DNA from: Candidatus Nitrotoga sp. CP45 | Lineage (GTDB): Bacteria > Pseudomonadota > Gammaproteobacteria > Burkholderiales > Gallionellaceae | Length of the DNA: 40,640 nucleotides | Direction: 5' to 3' | Assembly: GCA_945874105.1 (NCBI GenBank) | Contig: CAMCFJ010000026.1 | Location: forward strand, 1-40,640 | Shown: piece after piece, positions 18,231-27,610 of the stretch | Layout: every line of letters begins with the position of its first letter | Numbering within the stretch: the first letter of the stretch is position 1 | The notes under the pieces: model-generated | What the model was told of the DNA's origin: nothing | Database searches by the model: none | Seen by the model: only the letters and a program-made list of their open reading frames with translations | Position numbers and translations under genes: made by a program

Positions 18231-21200
18231 CAGACCTCCAGCCCCAGGTGAACGCGCGTCCAGCGGCCCAAGTCCTGCGCGGCCAAATACCGGCGGGCGG
18301 TCGCACGAGCCTCTGCGGAGATGGATTGCATGAGAGTCGCATTCTCGCGCAGTTGTGCAATACGCTCGCAGATTGCTGCCCCATCTCCGGCGGCGACTAG
18401 AAAGCCATTGCGACCGTCAATGATCAACTCGGCACCCGGCAATCCATCTGCACAGATCAGCGGACATCCCGCTGCCAGCGCGCCGGCGACAAAGCCAAGC
18501 GCGGCTTCACCACTTGCCAGCGGTGCGCGTCGAAGCACCAGGCAGTCGATGTCGGCGAGAAAATCTTCCTGCGACGCATCGAAGCCCTGCAATTGCAGCC
18601 CCGACGGCAGCGCCGATGGCGGAAAATGACGCAGCAATGGCGTGCCACCATGCACGCTTACCGATAACCTGCTGGCCAGCAGGCGGCGGATCAGCACTGC
18701 ATCAAGCGGATGCAGGCCATCGACTTCGCAACTACCGCGCAGCCCGACCCGGAAAGTGATTCCGGGTGTTGGGCGCGCGATCTCGAATGCGGCCGACGGC
18801 AGCGTCGGCCGCAAAACCAGCCCAGGTAGGCCAACTTGTCGCGCAGTGATGTCGTCGGGATAGACCAGGCCAATAACGCCGGGCACGGCATGAGCGATTT
18901 CGAACAGCATGGCTGGACAATCTCGGGTAACTCGAATCAGTACTTGTGCCCGTAGTTGCGAATCCAGAAGTGGCGGCAGAACATCGGGCACCCCGTCGAT
19001 CACCAGTACACCGCCCTGTTCAGGCCACGTTGAAAGTGCGACCTCCGGCAGTGTCTCTATATCGCCCTGCAAGAAATGGTGCCCGCCCGGCCAACCATTG
19101 AAATCATCCTCGACCAGCGGAAGAGTCTCGCTGCAGCGCAACACCAGTATGGTCTGCGCGGCCTCCAACGCAAGACGCACGCCCTCGGCTGACAAAAGAC
19201 GCCCCGAAGCGCGTAGGGCTTCGCGCAGTAGTTGCGCTTCGGCGATACGGCGCCGTCGGTAATTCAATTGGCGATGAAAGCTCGTGATAACCGGATCGGT
19301 GGTCGCCGCCAGTGCAACATCGGCATAACGCGCAGCCTCTTCGAGCGCGCCCTGATCAAATGCCAGTAGCGCCAGCGCATGATTGACCATAGGCTGGCCC
19401 GGCAACAATGCATTGGCCGCTGCCAGAGACTCGCCAGCAGCGGTCAGCTCGCCACGCCGGTAATCTTCTATACCAGCCACCTGCAGCCGGTCGCATTCAG
19501 CTTGAAACGACTGATCTGCAACCGCCAACACTGGCCGCGCACCGTGGAGGCCGCAACAATGTTTGTAACGTGCACCGCTGCCACAGGAACAGGGTTCATT
19601 TCGGCCAGTGCGTCCACCGCCCGCTCCGTTGCCCGGCAAAATCTGGCGGCTGATGATCAGGCCTCGCAGACGGGTGATTTCGGCATCCACTATCTGCGTC
19701 TGTACTATCAGCGCTGAGCGTCCTTCTTCCAAACAGGACAGTGCGTCTTCCGGTGAACCTTGTACCTCCCAAAGCCGTGCCAGCGACAGTATGAATTCCG
19801 GGCAGCTGCGGTTGTGCAAAACGGCCGACTCATAAAGCCGGCGCGCACTGAAAACATGGCCTTCTGCGAGATAGCTGCGTCCGAGGTGGAATTCAATGTT
19901 CGGTTCTTCCGGATAACGCAACAGCAGCGCCCGCATCGCCGGGCGCAGCTCTGCTCGTTCACCATCGTGAAAGCGCGCAAGCAGGTCATGTATCAACGCA
20001 GTATATTCGCGCCACAACTGCGCGCTACAGGGCTGCCAGCGCTGGTGCACGCGTTTCGAGTAGTGAGCGGTATGTGCCGGATCGGCGTTCAAGCCGACGC
20101 TGCAGCCGGATGTTCCGGCCTCGATGAAGTAAAACTGCGTCGGCATTTCGATGCTCTCTATGCGCACATGTGGTGCGAGTTGAACCCAGAAATCCCAGTC
20201 CTCGCAGACTTCCATGCTTTCATCAAAACGGCAGCCAAGATCAATCACACGGCGATGAAACAACACGGAGATTGACGGGATCAGACTGAAGAATTGGAAC
20301 GTCAGCGGATTGAACGGATTGCACTGCTTTCGGGTAAGGCGGTGATAGCGATCGACCAGCCACAAACCGGCATATACCAGATCCGGGTGATCCGGCTCGA
20401 GTATGCGGCGAACCAGCAGCGCGACATGTTCCGGATCAAACAGGTCGTCGTCATCCAGGAAACCGATGTATTCACCAGTGGTTGCTTCTAGGCCGAAATT
20501 TGCCGCCGCCGGGCGCTTCAATGGACGGCCAGCACACACCAGACGAAAGCGCTCATCCGCCGCAATGGTTGCCGGCAACGGTGGATGACGCCCGCCGGTG
20601 GCATCCACCACCACCACTTCAATTTGACGATAGGACTGCGCTACCAGCGAATTCAGGGCTTCCGCCAGACAGCTGCGGCCCATACTGCGCACAATGATCG
20701 ATACGCGCGGCTTGCTGCACGACGGCGACCATCCGGGGCGCGGCTGTGCCGGGTCGATGAATCGATCTGGCATTGGTACTGGCTGCGGACGCCGATAGGC
20801 GGCCAGGCTGCCTCCCTGTTCCAAGGCAACAGCGTAATCCAGGATTGGCAATCGGCGACCAAGCATTTGCAGATGGTCTTCATAGGCATGACGACCCGCA
20901 AACTCAGTGGCCGCGTTGTAGATGCCAAGGAAATGCTGGTAGTGGAAAGTATTGCCACCGTGAATGGTATAGCAGTAGAGCTCTGGCGCATTCATCAGCG
21001 CCACGCGGTGGCCTGCAATGATCTGCCCGGTGACCACGGTGTCCTCGCCTCGCCGCTGATCCGGATAGTCCGGCACTGCCGCACGCCGCGCCAGCATACT
21101 GCCTTCCCATATGCGCTCGCAGGACACCGCGATGCGGCGCTCGGCCGGCCACCACAGCGTCCAACGATGCAAGAAACAAGCTTGTGCCTTGCACGTCTGC

Positions 21201-21661
21201 AGAGCCTCCACCTGCCAAGCGAGTCGGCGCGAATCAAACAGGTCATCATCGTCCCACTGGCAGACCATGTCGCCGCGCGATTCGGCCAACGCACGGTTGC
21301 GCAGGCTACCCAGACTCCCTTGGCTTGCCGGCAAAATAATGTGGCGAATCATCGGATCGTCCAAAACCGCCAGAAATTCCACCAGCTCAGATGCCGGGTT
21401 GTCATCAATGATTACCAGTTCACGTTGCCGATAGGTTTGGCAGCGGAAACACTCAATGGCATGACGCGCCGGCAACAGTCGGCCACGACTGACCATCAGG
21501 CAGGATACCAGCGGCCCATTCGGTGCAGCAGATGGCGGTATCAGCACAACATTTTGCGGATTGGATCCTGGCTCAAGCAGTCTCAATACAAGACGGTCGG
21601 CCGATACAGGCCATTGAGCCGCGTAATCGGCTATCGGTGAAAGAGCGGATGATTCGTTCAT
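18230..21661 (-). CDS. Giant multidomain glycosyltransferase: two GT2 domains, TPR, SEC-C, GT-B-like C-terminus
   Basis: A 1143-residue protein. The first GT2 domain (about 45-260) has LVSCLMVSRGR, an IIDDNP strand end and WDDDDLFD. The second (about 320-560) has VSIIVRSMGR, VVVVDATGG and FLDDDDLFDPEHV. Both DXD regions look intact. Helical TPR-like repeats follow (about 590-660). A SEC-C zinc motif is at about 686-709 (GRNEPCSCGSGARYKHCCG), then further TPR-like repeats. The C-terminus (about 870-1140) resembles a GT-B nucleotide-sugar half (GALAAGCPLICADGLPGAELIIDGRNGFLV). It probably builds a polysaccharide or glycosylates a protein with the two downstream transferases. SEC-C inside a glycosyltransferase is unusual. 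Confidence 0.85.
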   Translation of the reverse strand: MNESSALSPIADYAAQWPVSADRLVLRLLEPGSNPQNVVLIPPSAAPNGPLVSCLMVSRGRLLPARHAIECFRCQTYRQRELVIIDDNPASELVEFLAVLDDPMIRHIILPASQGSLGSLRNRALAESRGDMVCQWDDDDLFDSRRLAWQVEALQTCKAQACFLHRWTLWWPAERRIAVSCERIWEGSMLARRAAVPDYPDQRRGEDTVVTGQIIAGHRVALMNAPELYCYTIHGGNTFHYQHFLGIYNAATEFAGRHAYEDHLQMLGRRLPILDYAVALEQGGSLAAYRRPQPVPMPDRFIDPAQPRPGWSPSCSKPRVSIIVRSMGRSCLAEALNSLVAQSYRQIEVVVVDATGGRHPPLPATIAADERFRLVCAGRPLKRPAAANFGLEATTGEYIGFLDDDDLFDPEHVALLVRRILEPDHPDLVYAGLWLVDRYHRLTRKQCNPFNPLTFQFFSLIPSISVLFHRRVIDLGCRFDESMEVCEDWDFWVQLAPHVRIESIEMPTQFYFIEAGTSGCSVGLNADPAHTAHYSKRVHQRWQPCSAQLWREYTALIHDLLARFHDGERAELRPAMRALLLRYPEEPNIEFHLGRSYLAEGHVFSARRLYESAVLHNRSCPEFILSLARLWEVQGSPEDALSCLEEGRSALIVQTQIVDAEITRLRGLIISRQILPGNGAGGGRTGRNEPCSCGSGARYKHCCGLHGARPVLAVADQSFQAECDRLQVAGIEDYRRGELTAAGESLAAANALLPGQPMVNHALALLAFDQGALEEAARYADVALAATTDPVITSFHRQLNYRRRRIAEAQLLREALRASGRLLSAEGVRLALEAAQTILVLRCSETLPLVEDDFNGWPGGHHFLQGDIETLPEVALSTWPEQGGVLVIDGVPDVLPPLLDSQLRAQVLIRVTRDCPAMLFEIAHAVPGVIGLVYPDDITARQVGLPGLVLRPTLPSAAFEIARPTPGITFRVGLRGSCEVDGLHPLDAVLIRRLLASRLSVSVHGGTPLLRHFPPSALPSGLQLQGFDASQEDFLADIDCLVLRRAPLASGEAALGFVAGALAAGCPLICADGLPGAELIIDGRNGFLVAAGDGAAICERIAQLRENATLMQSISAEARATARRYLAAQDLGRWTRVHLGLEV

Positions 21662-21922
21662 GTAAGTCTTTTAAAAAACATCCACTGCCTGATTTTTTAC
21701 TGAGGATTGGCGAACAGCCAATAATTATGGCATAAATATCGCGATTATCTGAAGCCCCTCCATGACCTCGCCGTGCAGTTGTTCTACCAGGTGAACAAAG
21801 TGTTAAATTCAGGTAGTTTGTTGGCTCACTATATCAGTAAGATTTACTGTTGACGGTACCCGAAAAAAAATCTACATTCGATCCCGCCAAATACGAAACC
21901 TTAACCATACCGAGGGAGCACC
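21662..21922. other. Divergent intergenic region between the glycosyltransferase operon and acs
   Basis: It separates the minus-strand glycosyltransferase operon from plus-strand acs. An acs promoter candidate is at 21850-21878. No convincing promoter for the glycosyltransferase operon was identified, and no ORF is supported. Confidence 0.45.
21850..21878 (+). promoter_or_regulatory. Predicted sigma70 promoter of acs
   Basis: TTGACG (21850-21855) and TACATT (21873-21878) are separated by exactly 17 bp, with an A-tract in the spacer. Initiation near 21885 would give a leader of about 38 nt before the ATG, which is preceded by GAGGGAG. This is predicted from consensus only. Confidence 0.5.
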
Positions 21923-23893
21923 ATGCCCACCAGCATCGACTCAGTTTTGCACGAAACCCGCGTTTTTCATCCTGCCGATGCATTCGTCGAACAGGCTAAT
22001 ATTTCTGGCATGGCAGCCTACCAGGCCTTGTGCACCGAAGCGGCACAAAACTACGAAGAATATTGGGCGCGGCTGGCACGCGAGCATATCGTATGGAATA
22101 AGCCTTTCAATACGGTATTGGATGAGAGTCGCGCGCCATTTTACGAGTGGTTTGCGGATGGCGAATTGAATGTTTCTTATAACTGCCTGGATAAGCATTT
22201 GGCGACGCAACCTGATAAAACCGCGCTGATTTTTGAGGCGGACGACAGCACGGTGACCAGGATTTCCTACCGCGAGTTACATGCCCGCGTGTGCCAGTTC
22301 GCCAATGCGCTAAAGTCGCGCAATATTCAGAAGGGCGATCGTGTAGTTATCTATATGCCCATGAGCATTGAGGTAGTGGTAGCGATGCAGGCATGCGCGC
22401 GCATTGGTGCAATCCATTCGGTCGTTTTTGGCGGCTTCTCTTCCAGAAGTCTGAATGAGCGTATCGAAAATGCGCAGGCTTGTGCCGTCATTACCGCCGA
22501 TGCGCAACTTCGCGGCGGCAAGATGATGCCGCTCAAACCCGCCGTGGATGAGGCGTTAAGCATGGGCGGTTGCGATGCAGTGCATAGCGTGATTGTTTAT
22601 AAACGCGCGGGCAATGATGTGCAGTGGAATGCGAAACATGATCTGTGGTGGCATGAGGTGATCGCCGATCTCTCATCCAAATGCGAACCGGAATGGGTGG
22701 GCGCGGAACATCCATTATTTATTTTATATACATCAGGCTCTACCGGAAAACCCAAAGGGGTGCAGCATTCCAGCGGCGGTTATCTGCTTGGCACCATGGT
22801 TTCCATGCAATGGGTGTTTGACTATAAGCCTACGGACGTTTTTTGGTGTACCGCTGACGTGGGCTGGGTGACTGGCCACAGCTATGTGACCTATGGCCCG
22901 CTGGCAATGGGTGCGACACAAGTGATATTTGAGGGCGTGCCCACTTGGCCCGATGCCGGGCGATTCTGGAAGATGATTCAGGATCACCAGGTCACCACTT
23001 TCTACACTGCGCCCACCGCTATTCGCTCGCTGATTAAATTGGGTGGCGAATTGCCGAAGCAATATGACCTTTCCAGTCTGCGTCTGCTCGGTAGCGTAGG
23101 CGAGCCGATCAACCCGGATGCATGGATGTGGTATCACACCATGGTCGGCCAGTCGCGCTGTCCTATTGTGGACACCTGGTGGCAGACCGAAACCGGCTGC
23201 CACATGATTGCACCTCTGCCAGGAGCAATGGCAACCAAACCGGGTTCCTGCACCATGCCGCTGCCCGGAATTATGGCCGCCATCGTCAACGAAGCGGGCG
23301 ACGAAGTGCATGACCAACATGGGGGTTTTCTCGTTATCAAACGTTCTTTTCCGTCCCAAATCCGCACCATATGGGGCGATGATGAACGCTATCGCACAGG
23401 CTATTTTCCAGAGGAAATGAAAGGCGCTTATTTGGCGGGCGATTCAGCACACCGCAACGAGGACGGTTATTTCTGGATCCTGGGACGCATTGACGACGTA
23501 CTGAAAGTATCCGGCCACCGCTTGGGCACTATGGAAATTGAATCTGCGCTGGCATCGAATCCGCTGGTGGCGGAAGCCGCTGTAGTCGGAAAGCCGCATG
23601 ATATAAAAGGGGAGGCCATAGTGGCATTTGTGGTGTTGAAAGGCGCGCGGCCGGAGGATGCCGCTAGCGCAAAACAAATCTCGGAAAGTCTGCGTAACTG
23701 GGTCAGCAAGGAACTCGGCCCAATCGCCAAGCCGGACGAAATTCGCTTCGGTGACAACCTGCCCAAGACGCGCTCCGGCAAGATCATGCGTCGATTGTTG
23801 CGCGCCATTGCCAGGGGTGAAGAAATAACGCAGGACATTTCGACGCTGGAAAACCCGGCGATTCTTGAACAGCTAAAGAACGTCATTCAATAA
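21923..23893 (+). CDS. acs: Acetyl-CoA synthetase (AMP-forming)
   Basis: A 656-residue enzyme that converts acetate, ATP and CoA to acetyl-CoA through acetyl-AMP. The N-terminus has the ACS-specific cap ([19 protein letters not shown]). The P-loop-like [12 protein letters not shown] lies at about 268-279. [10 protein letters not shown] is the A5 motif. The C-terminal [14 protein letters not shown] has Lys at about 619, the catalytic lysine that is acetylated for control in Salmonella Acs. Length matches the family. Start ATG follows GAGGGAGCACC. It is a single-gene unit with its own predicted promoter. PrpE-type propionyl-CoA synthetase is the main alternative but fits less well. Confidence 0.95.
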   Translation: MPTSIDSVLHETRVFHPADAFVEQANISGMAAYQALCTEAAQNYEEYWARLAREHIVWNKPFNTVLDESRAPFYEWFADGELNVSYNCLDKHLATQPDKTALIFEADDSTVTRISYRELHARVCQFANALKSRNIQKGDRVVIYMPMSIEVVVAMQACARIGAIHSVVFGGFSSRSLNERIENAQACAVITADAQLRGGKMMPLKPAVDEALSMGGCDAVHSVIVYKRAGNDVQWNAKHDLWWHEVIADLSSKCEPEWVGAEHPLFILYTSGSTGKPKGVQHSSGGYLLGTMVSMQWVFDYKPTDVFWCTADVGWVTGHSYVTYGPLAMGATQVIFEGVPTWPDAGRFWKMIQDHQVTTFYTAPTAIRSLIKLGGELPKQYDLSSLRLLGSVGEPINPDAWMWYHTMVGQSRCPIVDTWWQTETGCHMIAPLPGAMATKPGSCTMPLPGIMAAIVNEAGDEVHDQHGGFLVIKRSFPSQIRTIWGDDERYRTGYFPEEMKGAYLAGDSAHRNEDGYFWILGRIDDVLKVSGHRLGTMEIESALASNPLVAEAAVVGKPHDIKGEAIVAFVVLKGARPEDAASAKQISESLRNWVSKELGPIAKPDEIRFGDNLPKTRSGKIMRRLLRAIARGEEITQDISTLENPAILEQLKNVIQ

Positions 23894-24068
23894 GCCAGGA
23901 ATTGTGGTCAGCAATGCAATGGGTTTGAACTTATTTGGTGCGGCTAACAAGGCCTTTGGCTGAATGTTGGAATGCTTATCAGCGTGGCTATAGGCCCGCA
24001 TAGAGGAATCCCCCGCAGTTACCCGACTACACTCACTCAGCCGCCATAGCCCCGCAACTATAGTCAAC

Positions 24069-25028
24069 ATGTCTCCTCTCCCAAAAGATTTGTTAATGGA
24101 CTCATTGCGCGACCCCGCTGTGCGCGATCTCGCATGGGTTATCGGTTCGCCGGGATTGCTGGATGAAACTTGGGCTGCTTATGCCGGACGCGTGGTGGAT
24201 GATGCCTGGTGTCGCACGCAATTAAAAACATGTGCCCAGTGGCTGGTTGCATTGGATACTGAGCCGCGCAGCCTGCATGATTTTATTGCCCAGCGTCCAA
24301 CACGTCGCCTTGGCCAATATGTTGAAACACTCATCGCGTTCTTGTTAGCGCACATACCTGATACGAAAATCATCGCCACCAATTTGCAGGTTCAAAGTGA
24401 GCAACGCACCCTAGGTGAATATGATTTTTTATTTCGTGATGCCGATGGAAATATTTGTCACTGGGAAACCGCCGTAAAGTTCTACCTGCAAGCTGAACCG
24501 CTGTCCGAGCAACGTGCATTCATCGGCCTTGCGGTACGCGACCGGCTCGATATTAAATTGGATCGCGTATTCCAACACCAACTTCAATTAGGCCACACAC
24601 CTGCTGGACGCGCAGCACTGCCAACAGGGTTAGTGCTGAAAAAAACACAGGCCTTCATCAAAGGCTATTTGTTTTATCCTGCAACCCAAGCAGGAAAGCA
24701 TTTCACTCCCATCACCCCTATCCCGGGCGTATCTGAAAGCCATTTATCCGGCTGGTGGATACGTCACTCGGTTGGCTCACTACCGCAAACAACACCGGAT
24801 AGCTGCTGGACAATATTGCCACGCTTACGCTTTCTGGCTCCGGTACGCTTGGATGCGGGAGCCAGCGTAATGGAACGAGCTGAGATATGCGCTGCACTCG
24901 ATGCGCATTTCGCGGTTTCCGACGAGTCTGTGCAAGTGGTCGAACTCCAGCGTGATATGGATAATGGCTGGCGCGAAGTGACACGCGGATTTGTGATGTG
25001 CAGTAAATGGCCCGGCATTACCGCCTGA
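24069..25028 (+). CDS. DUF1853 family protein
   Basis: A 319-residue protein of the DUF1853 family. The core GEYDFLFRDADGNICHWETAVKFYL has an Asp followed by E-x-x-x-K, resembling the PD-(D/E)xK nuclease-like core; catalysis is not established. RDRLDIKLDRVFQHQLQLG and KGYLFYP are further family motifs. The ATG at 24069 has only a weak ribosome-binding site, so the start is uncertain. The 3' part, from 24549 past the stop to 25146, is duplicated 3 kb downstream. It may be co-expressed with acs (175 bp upstream), but no shared function is apparent. Confidence 0.8.
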   Translation: MSPLPKDLLMDSLRDPAVRDLAWVIGSPGLLDETWAAYAGRVVDDAWCRTQLKTCAQWLVALDTEPRSLHDFIAQRPTRRLGQYVETLIAFLLAHIPDTKIIATNLQVQSEQRTLGEYDFLFRDADGNICHWETAVKFYLQAEPLSEQRAFIGLAVRDRLDIKLDRVFQHQLQLGHTPAGRAALPTGLVLKKTQAFIKGYLFYPATQAGKHFTPITPIPGVSESHLSGWWIRHSVGSLPQTTPDSCWTILPRLRFLAPVRLDAGASVMERAEICAALDAHFAVSDESVQVVELQRDMDNGWREVTRGFVMCSKWPGITA

Positions 25029-25146
25029 GGTAAGAAGAAAAAATTGGAGCGGGCAAAGATCAAACGGGAGCTGGTAAGTGGCGAGATTGCCGTTGACATC
25101 GGCGACGGCGTAACAAAGAAGCGTGGATCAGCGACGAAACTACAGC
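24549..25146 (+). repeat. Duplicated segment, copy 1 (3' half of DUF1853 gene)
   Basis: Matches 27611-28208 base for base without gaps at a constant offset of 3062, with about 29 substitutions in 598 bp by hand count (about 95% identity). The match runs 118 bp past the stop codon and ends abruptly at ACTACAGC. Confidence 0.95.
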
Positions 25147-25355
25147 GGCGCATGGATCGCGTCAGTCAGGCACAAAGATTAAATGCTACTTGTCGTACTA
25201 TATATAAAGTGGATAGCATGTCTTTTACTAAAAATCGCGCATGAGTACACAAAATGGCGTGTTCTCAATTTTTCCTTGTATTTAAATATGCAAACGTACG
25301 TGGCTGAGTTACTCAGCTCGTTAGTCATTTATTGGAACCAGCTCACACGGCATCA
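25147..25355. other. Intergenic, no gene seen
   Basis: Between the duplicated segment and the SlyB-like gene stop there is no supported ORF. A plus-strand frame (25044-25244) begins inside the duplication but diverges after it, so it is not credible as a gene. Confidence 0.4.
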
Positions 25356-25835
25356 TTAATCAGCGCGTGACACGCGATCATTGTCCACACGCACTCGATC
25401 ACCAGTTTTTATATCATTAACGCTACTTTGAGTGACAGTGTAAATAGTACCGTTACTCAACCGAACACGGACACGATACTTCTCTTGACTTGCGGCTCGT
25501 GAACGCTTTTCAATTTCACGACCAGCCATCGCACCTCCGACTGCACCAGCAACTGTAGCTGCGGTCTGACCTCTTCCGCTACCGACTTGATGTCCCAACA
25601 GACCACCCACCACTCCACCAATTACGGCTCCAGTAATATTATTACCATCATCTGAAATTTGAATGGTCTCTATATCTTCAACCACGCCATAGCCAATAAA
25701 ATTGGAAGATGGTGATGAGGTGGATGGCAATGAAGATGTATTGGTCGGCGCGGCTGGATTGCTACTGTTTGCACAGCCTCCCGATAGCATCGCAGCTGTC
25801 ATAGCGCCTACTAAAATAATTTGCATCGATTTCAT
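25356..25835 (-). CDS. SlyB-like glycine-zipper outer-membrane lipoprotein
   Basis: A 159-residue lipoprotein. The signal peptide MKSMQIILVGAMTAAMLSGGC ends in a lipobox (LSGGC), so it should be lipid-anchored. A Ser/Pro/Thr-rich linker follows. Next is a glycine-zipper segment (ITGAVIGGVVGGLLGHQVGSG... VAGAVGGAMAGREIE), as in SlyB/Rick_17kDa antigen proteins. The C-terminal strands (YRVRVRLSNGTIYTVTQ, KTGDRVRV) complete the family pattern. Family members stabilise the outer membrane under stress. AGGA precedes the ATG. It heads a set of small envelope genes on the same strand, though spacing suggests separate transcripts. Confidence 0.85.
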   Translation of the reverse strand: MKSMQIILVGAMTAAMLSGGCANSSNPAAPTNTSSLPSTSSPSSNFIGYGVVEDIETIQISDDGNNITGAVIGGVVGGLLGHQVGSGRGQTAATVAGAVGGAMAGREIEKRSRAASQEKYRVRVRLSNGTIYTVTQSSVNDIKTGDRVRVDNDRVSRAD

Positions 25836-25970
25836 TTGACATTCCTAAGTGAACCAACATGGCCGGGCTTTAAAAAAATGAATTATAGAACCTCAGAAAA
25901 ACCAGGCCATTCACGGAAACACGGAAAAAAAAGAGCGCGTTCGATATATCCATACGGCAAATTCACACTA

Positions 25971-26168
25971 TTATTTTTTATCGCCTTTAGCCGCATCTTG
26001 AATTTTATCTCCAGCCTTTTCAATTTTCTCTCCGGCTTTCTGGGCTGCCTTATCAATTTCCTTGCCAGCACTCTCGGCCGGACCTTCATGTTTCTGACAA
26101 CCCGATAGCGCCAACATTAAGGCACTTACTGCTAATGCTGCAGTAGTGCGTTTTTTCAATTTCATCAT
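25971..26168 (-). CDS. Small lysine/alanine-rich lipoprotein
   Basis: A 65-residue protein. MMKLKKRTTAALAVSALMLALSGC is a lipoprotein signal peptide with lipobox LSGC. The mature part is a charged amphipathic helix with a repeating K-A-G-(D/E)-K-I pattern (AGKEIDKAAQKAGEKIEKAGDKI), similar to small stress-induced lipoproteins. AGGGAG precedes the double ATG. The exact role is unknown; the repeat periodicity suggests coiled-coil or membrane-surface association. Confidence 0.75.
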   Translation of the reverse strand: MMKLKKRTTAALAVSALMLALSGCQKHEGPAESAGKEIDKAAQKAGEKIEKAGDKIQDAAKGDKK

Positions 26169-26261
26169 TTATGTAAACTCCCTGAATATGGTGTATATCT
26201 GATATTCGATGCAACTTCGCATTCAGTTGCTTATGGAAACTTCGAATTGGTAATGTATTTA

Positions 26262-26477
26262 CTACTTACTAATTTCGTGACCGATAACCCCCCCAACTGC
26301 TGCACCGCCAACCGTCCCAACAGCGCTACCTCCCGTAAGGACCGCACCGCCAACTGCACCTACCCCAGCACCGATAGCTGTATTTTTATCTTGTGTAGAC
26401 ATGCCGGAACATCCACCTAAGCCAAGAAACATAGCTACAATTAATGCGTTTATTGCAACTTTATATGTCGTTTTCAT
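26262..26477 (-). CDS. Small glycine-zipper lipoprotein (OsmB-like)
   Basis: A 71-residue protein starting MKTTYKVAINALIVAMFLGLGGC, with lipobox LGGC. The mature region is a run of glycine-zipper repeats (TAIGAGVGAVGGAVLTGG, VGTVGGAAVGGVIGHEISK), as in OsmB and related osmotic-stress lipoproteins. I use the ATG at 26477 because AAGGA precedes it and the signal peptide begins there. An upstream in-frame start at 26507 is unlikely. Confidence 0.78.
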   Translation of the reverse strand: MKTTYKVAINALIVAMFLGLGGCSGMSTQDKNTAIGAGVGAVGGAVLTGGSAVGTVGGAAVGGVIGHEISK

Positions 26478-26715
26478 GTTGGTTCCTTTTCTAGTGAATA
26501 AAATCAATCTACGGAGAACGCGCCAATATAATCAAATTAAACAAACTTCCAAGTTTCATAAGGCAGGTATTGCTTGTTAATAATACCAAGCACGGTCAGT
26601 TTGGTAATTAACATTAAATAGCTTTAACTCAATATCTCATCCATTGCTAACGTAACAGAACAAAAATCCATCACACCACCTGAATTCAGCAAAATACCTC
26701 GCGCTATAAACAAAG

Positions 26716-26880
26716 TCACTTGCGACGCATCAGTCCCATGATAAGCGAGATGACAAACAAGATAAGGAAGATAAAGAATAGGATCTTGGCGATCTCGGCA
26801 GCGCCAGCCGCAATACCCGTAAAGCCGAGTAGCGCAGCGACAAGCGCGATGACTAAAAATACAGCGGTGTAATGCAACAT
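26716..26880 (-). CDS. DUF1328/UPF0391 small membrane protein
   Basis: A 54-residue protein, [20 protein letters not shown], continuing [22 protein letters not shown] and ending [11 protein letters not shown]. This is the DUF1328 (YtjA-like) pattern: two short membrane spans, a GIA-x-GAAEIAK connector and a basic tail. AAGGAAG precedes the ATG. The family is common beside stress and envelope genes in proteobacteria; its function is not known. Confidence 0.88.
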   Translation of the reverse strand: MLHYTAVFLVIALVAALLGFTGIAAGAAEIAKILFFIFLILFVISLIMGLMRRK

Positions 26881-26945
26881 TATTCTTCCTTTCATTTACG
26901 GTCGGTCAATCGGACATTGTTATGTCTGAAGACCGACCGCCATCC

Positions 26946-27257
26946 TTACTTGACCCGCATATCATTCTTGACCGATTTCACGCCTGAAACGCTACCCGCA
27001 ATTTCGGCCGCCTTATTGATATCAGTTTGAGAGCTGACAAAGCCGCTTAGTTGCACCGCGCCTTTGAAGGTTTCGACGTTGATTTCGGCGGACTTCAAGG
27101 AGGGCTCATTGAAAACTGCCGCCTTGACCTTCGTGGTCAGAACAGTGTCATCAATATATTCTCCGGTTCCTTCCTGTTTTGGCGTAGCTGCGCAACCCAC
27201 AAAAAATGCCAACAGGGCAGTCAGAAAAATAGTGGAAAAACGTTTAAATTGTGTCAT
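26946..27257 (-). CDS. BON-domain lipoprotein (OsmY-like)
   Basis: A 103-residue lipoprotein. MTQFKRFSTIFLTALLAFFVGC gives a signal peptide with lipobox FVGC. One BON domain follows: DDTVLTTKVKAAVFNEPSLKSAEINVETFKGAVQLSGFV, then INKAAEIAGSVSGVKSVKNDM. BON domains bind phospholipid surfaces, and OsmY-type proteins act in the periplasm under osmotic or envelope stress. The start at 27257 fits the signal peptide and a GGAG just upstream. The next gene on this strand is the DUF1328 protein, 65 bp downstream. Confidence 0.87.
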   Translation of the reverse strand: MTQFKRFSTIFLTALLAFFVGCAATPKQEGTGEYIDDTVLTTKVKAAVFNEPSLKSAEINVETFKGAVQLSGFVSSQTDINKAAEIAGSVSGVKSVKNDMRVK

Positions 27258-27610
27258 GGCAAGGTACTCCAAGTGAGTGATGATGCTAAATGGCCTCTCG
27301 ATGCTTGAACTAGAATAAAGAGGCTCGGGTATGCAACCTTCGTTGACGCTCTCATCGGAACGTTGAAACCAAGTTTCTCACTGTTTCAACAGTTGCCCCT
27401 TCGAGACATATCCTTTGTAGGACTAAGTAACAACCACCATTAACTTTGGCAGTCATCGCAATATCTACAGCCAGAAGTATCATCCAAACGATGAAAGTCA
27501 TCTGTGCGCTACCACACATAGAGCCTAATTTCTTTTCGACGACAAGGGCGCTTCTTCTGGCAGAATGCGACCGCAGTGCTTCTTTGATTTTACGCACCGA
27601 TAGAGGCTCC
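27258..27610. other. Gap before the duplicated segment
   Basis: No gene is supported; a minus-strand 81-codon frame has no signal, family or ribosome-binding site. The right edge (27579-27614) carries a short sequence with TTTTACGCACCG that recurs imperfectly at about 30467-30502, directly at the junction with the duplicated DUF1853 fragment. Confidence 0.4.

Noticed and set aside
20585-21640. Plus-strand 351-codon frame opposite the giant glycosyltransferase
   Set aside because: It is antisense to a clear multi-domain gene in GC-rich DNA, where long shadow frames are expected. No family features.
25044-25244. Plus-strand 66-codon frame after the DUF1853 gene
   Set aside because: Half of it lies in the duplicated segment and half in unique DNA. 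The other copy of the duplication does not keep the same frame end, so it is not a conserved gene.
27352-27597. Minus-strand 81-codon ORF
   Set aside because: No ribosome-binding site, no domain, and it runs into a dispersed sequence at the duplication junction.
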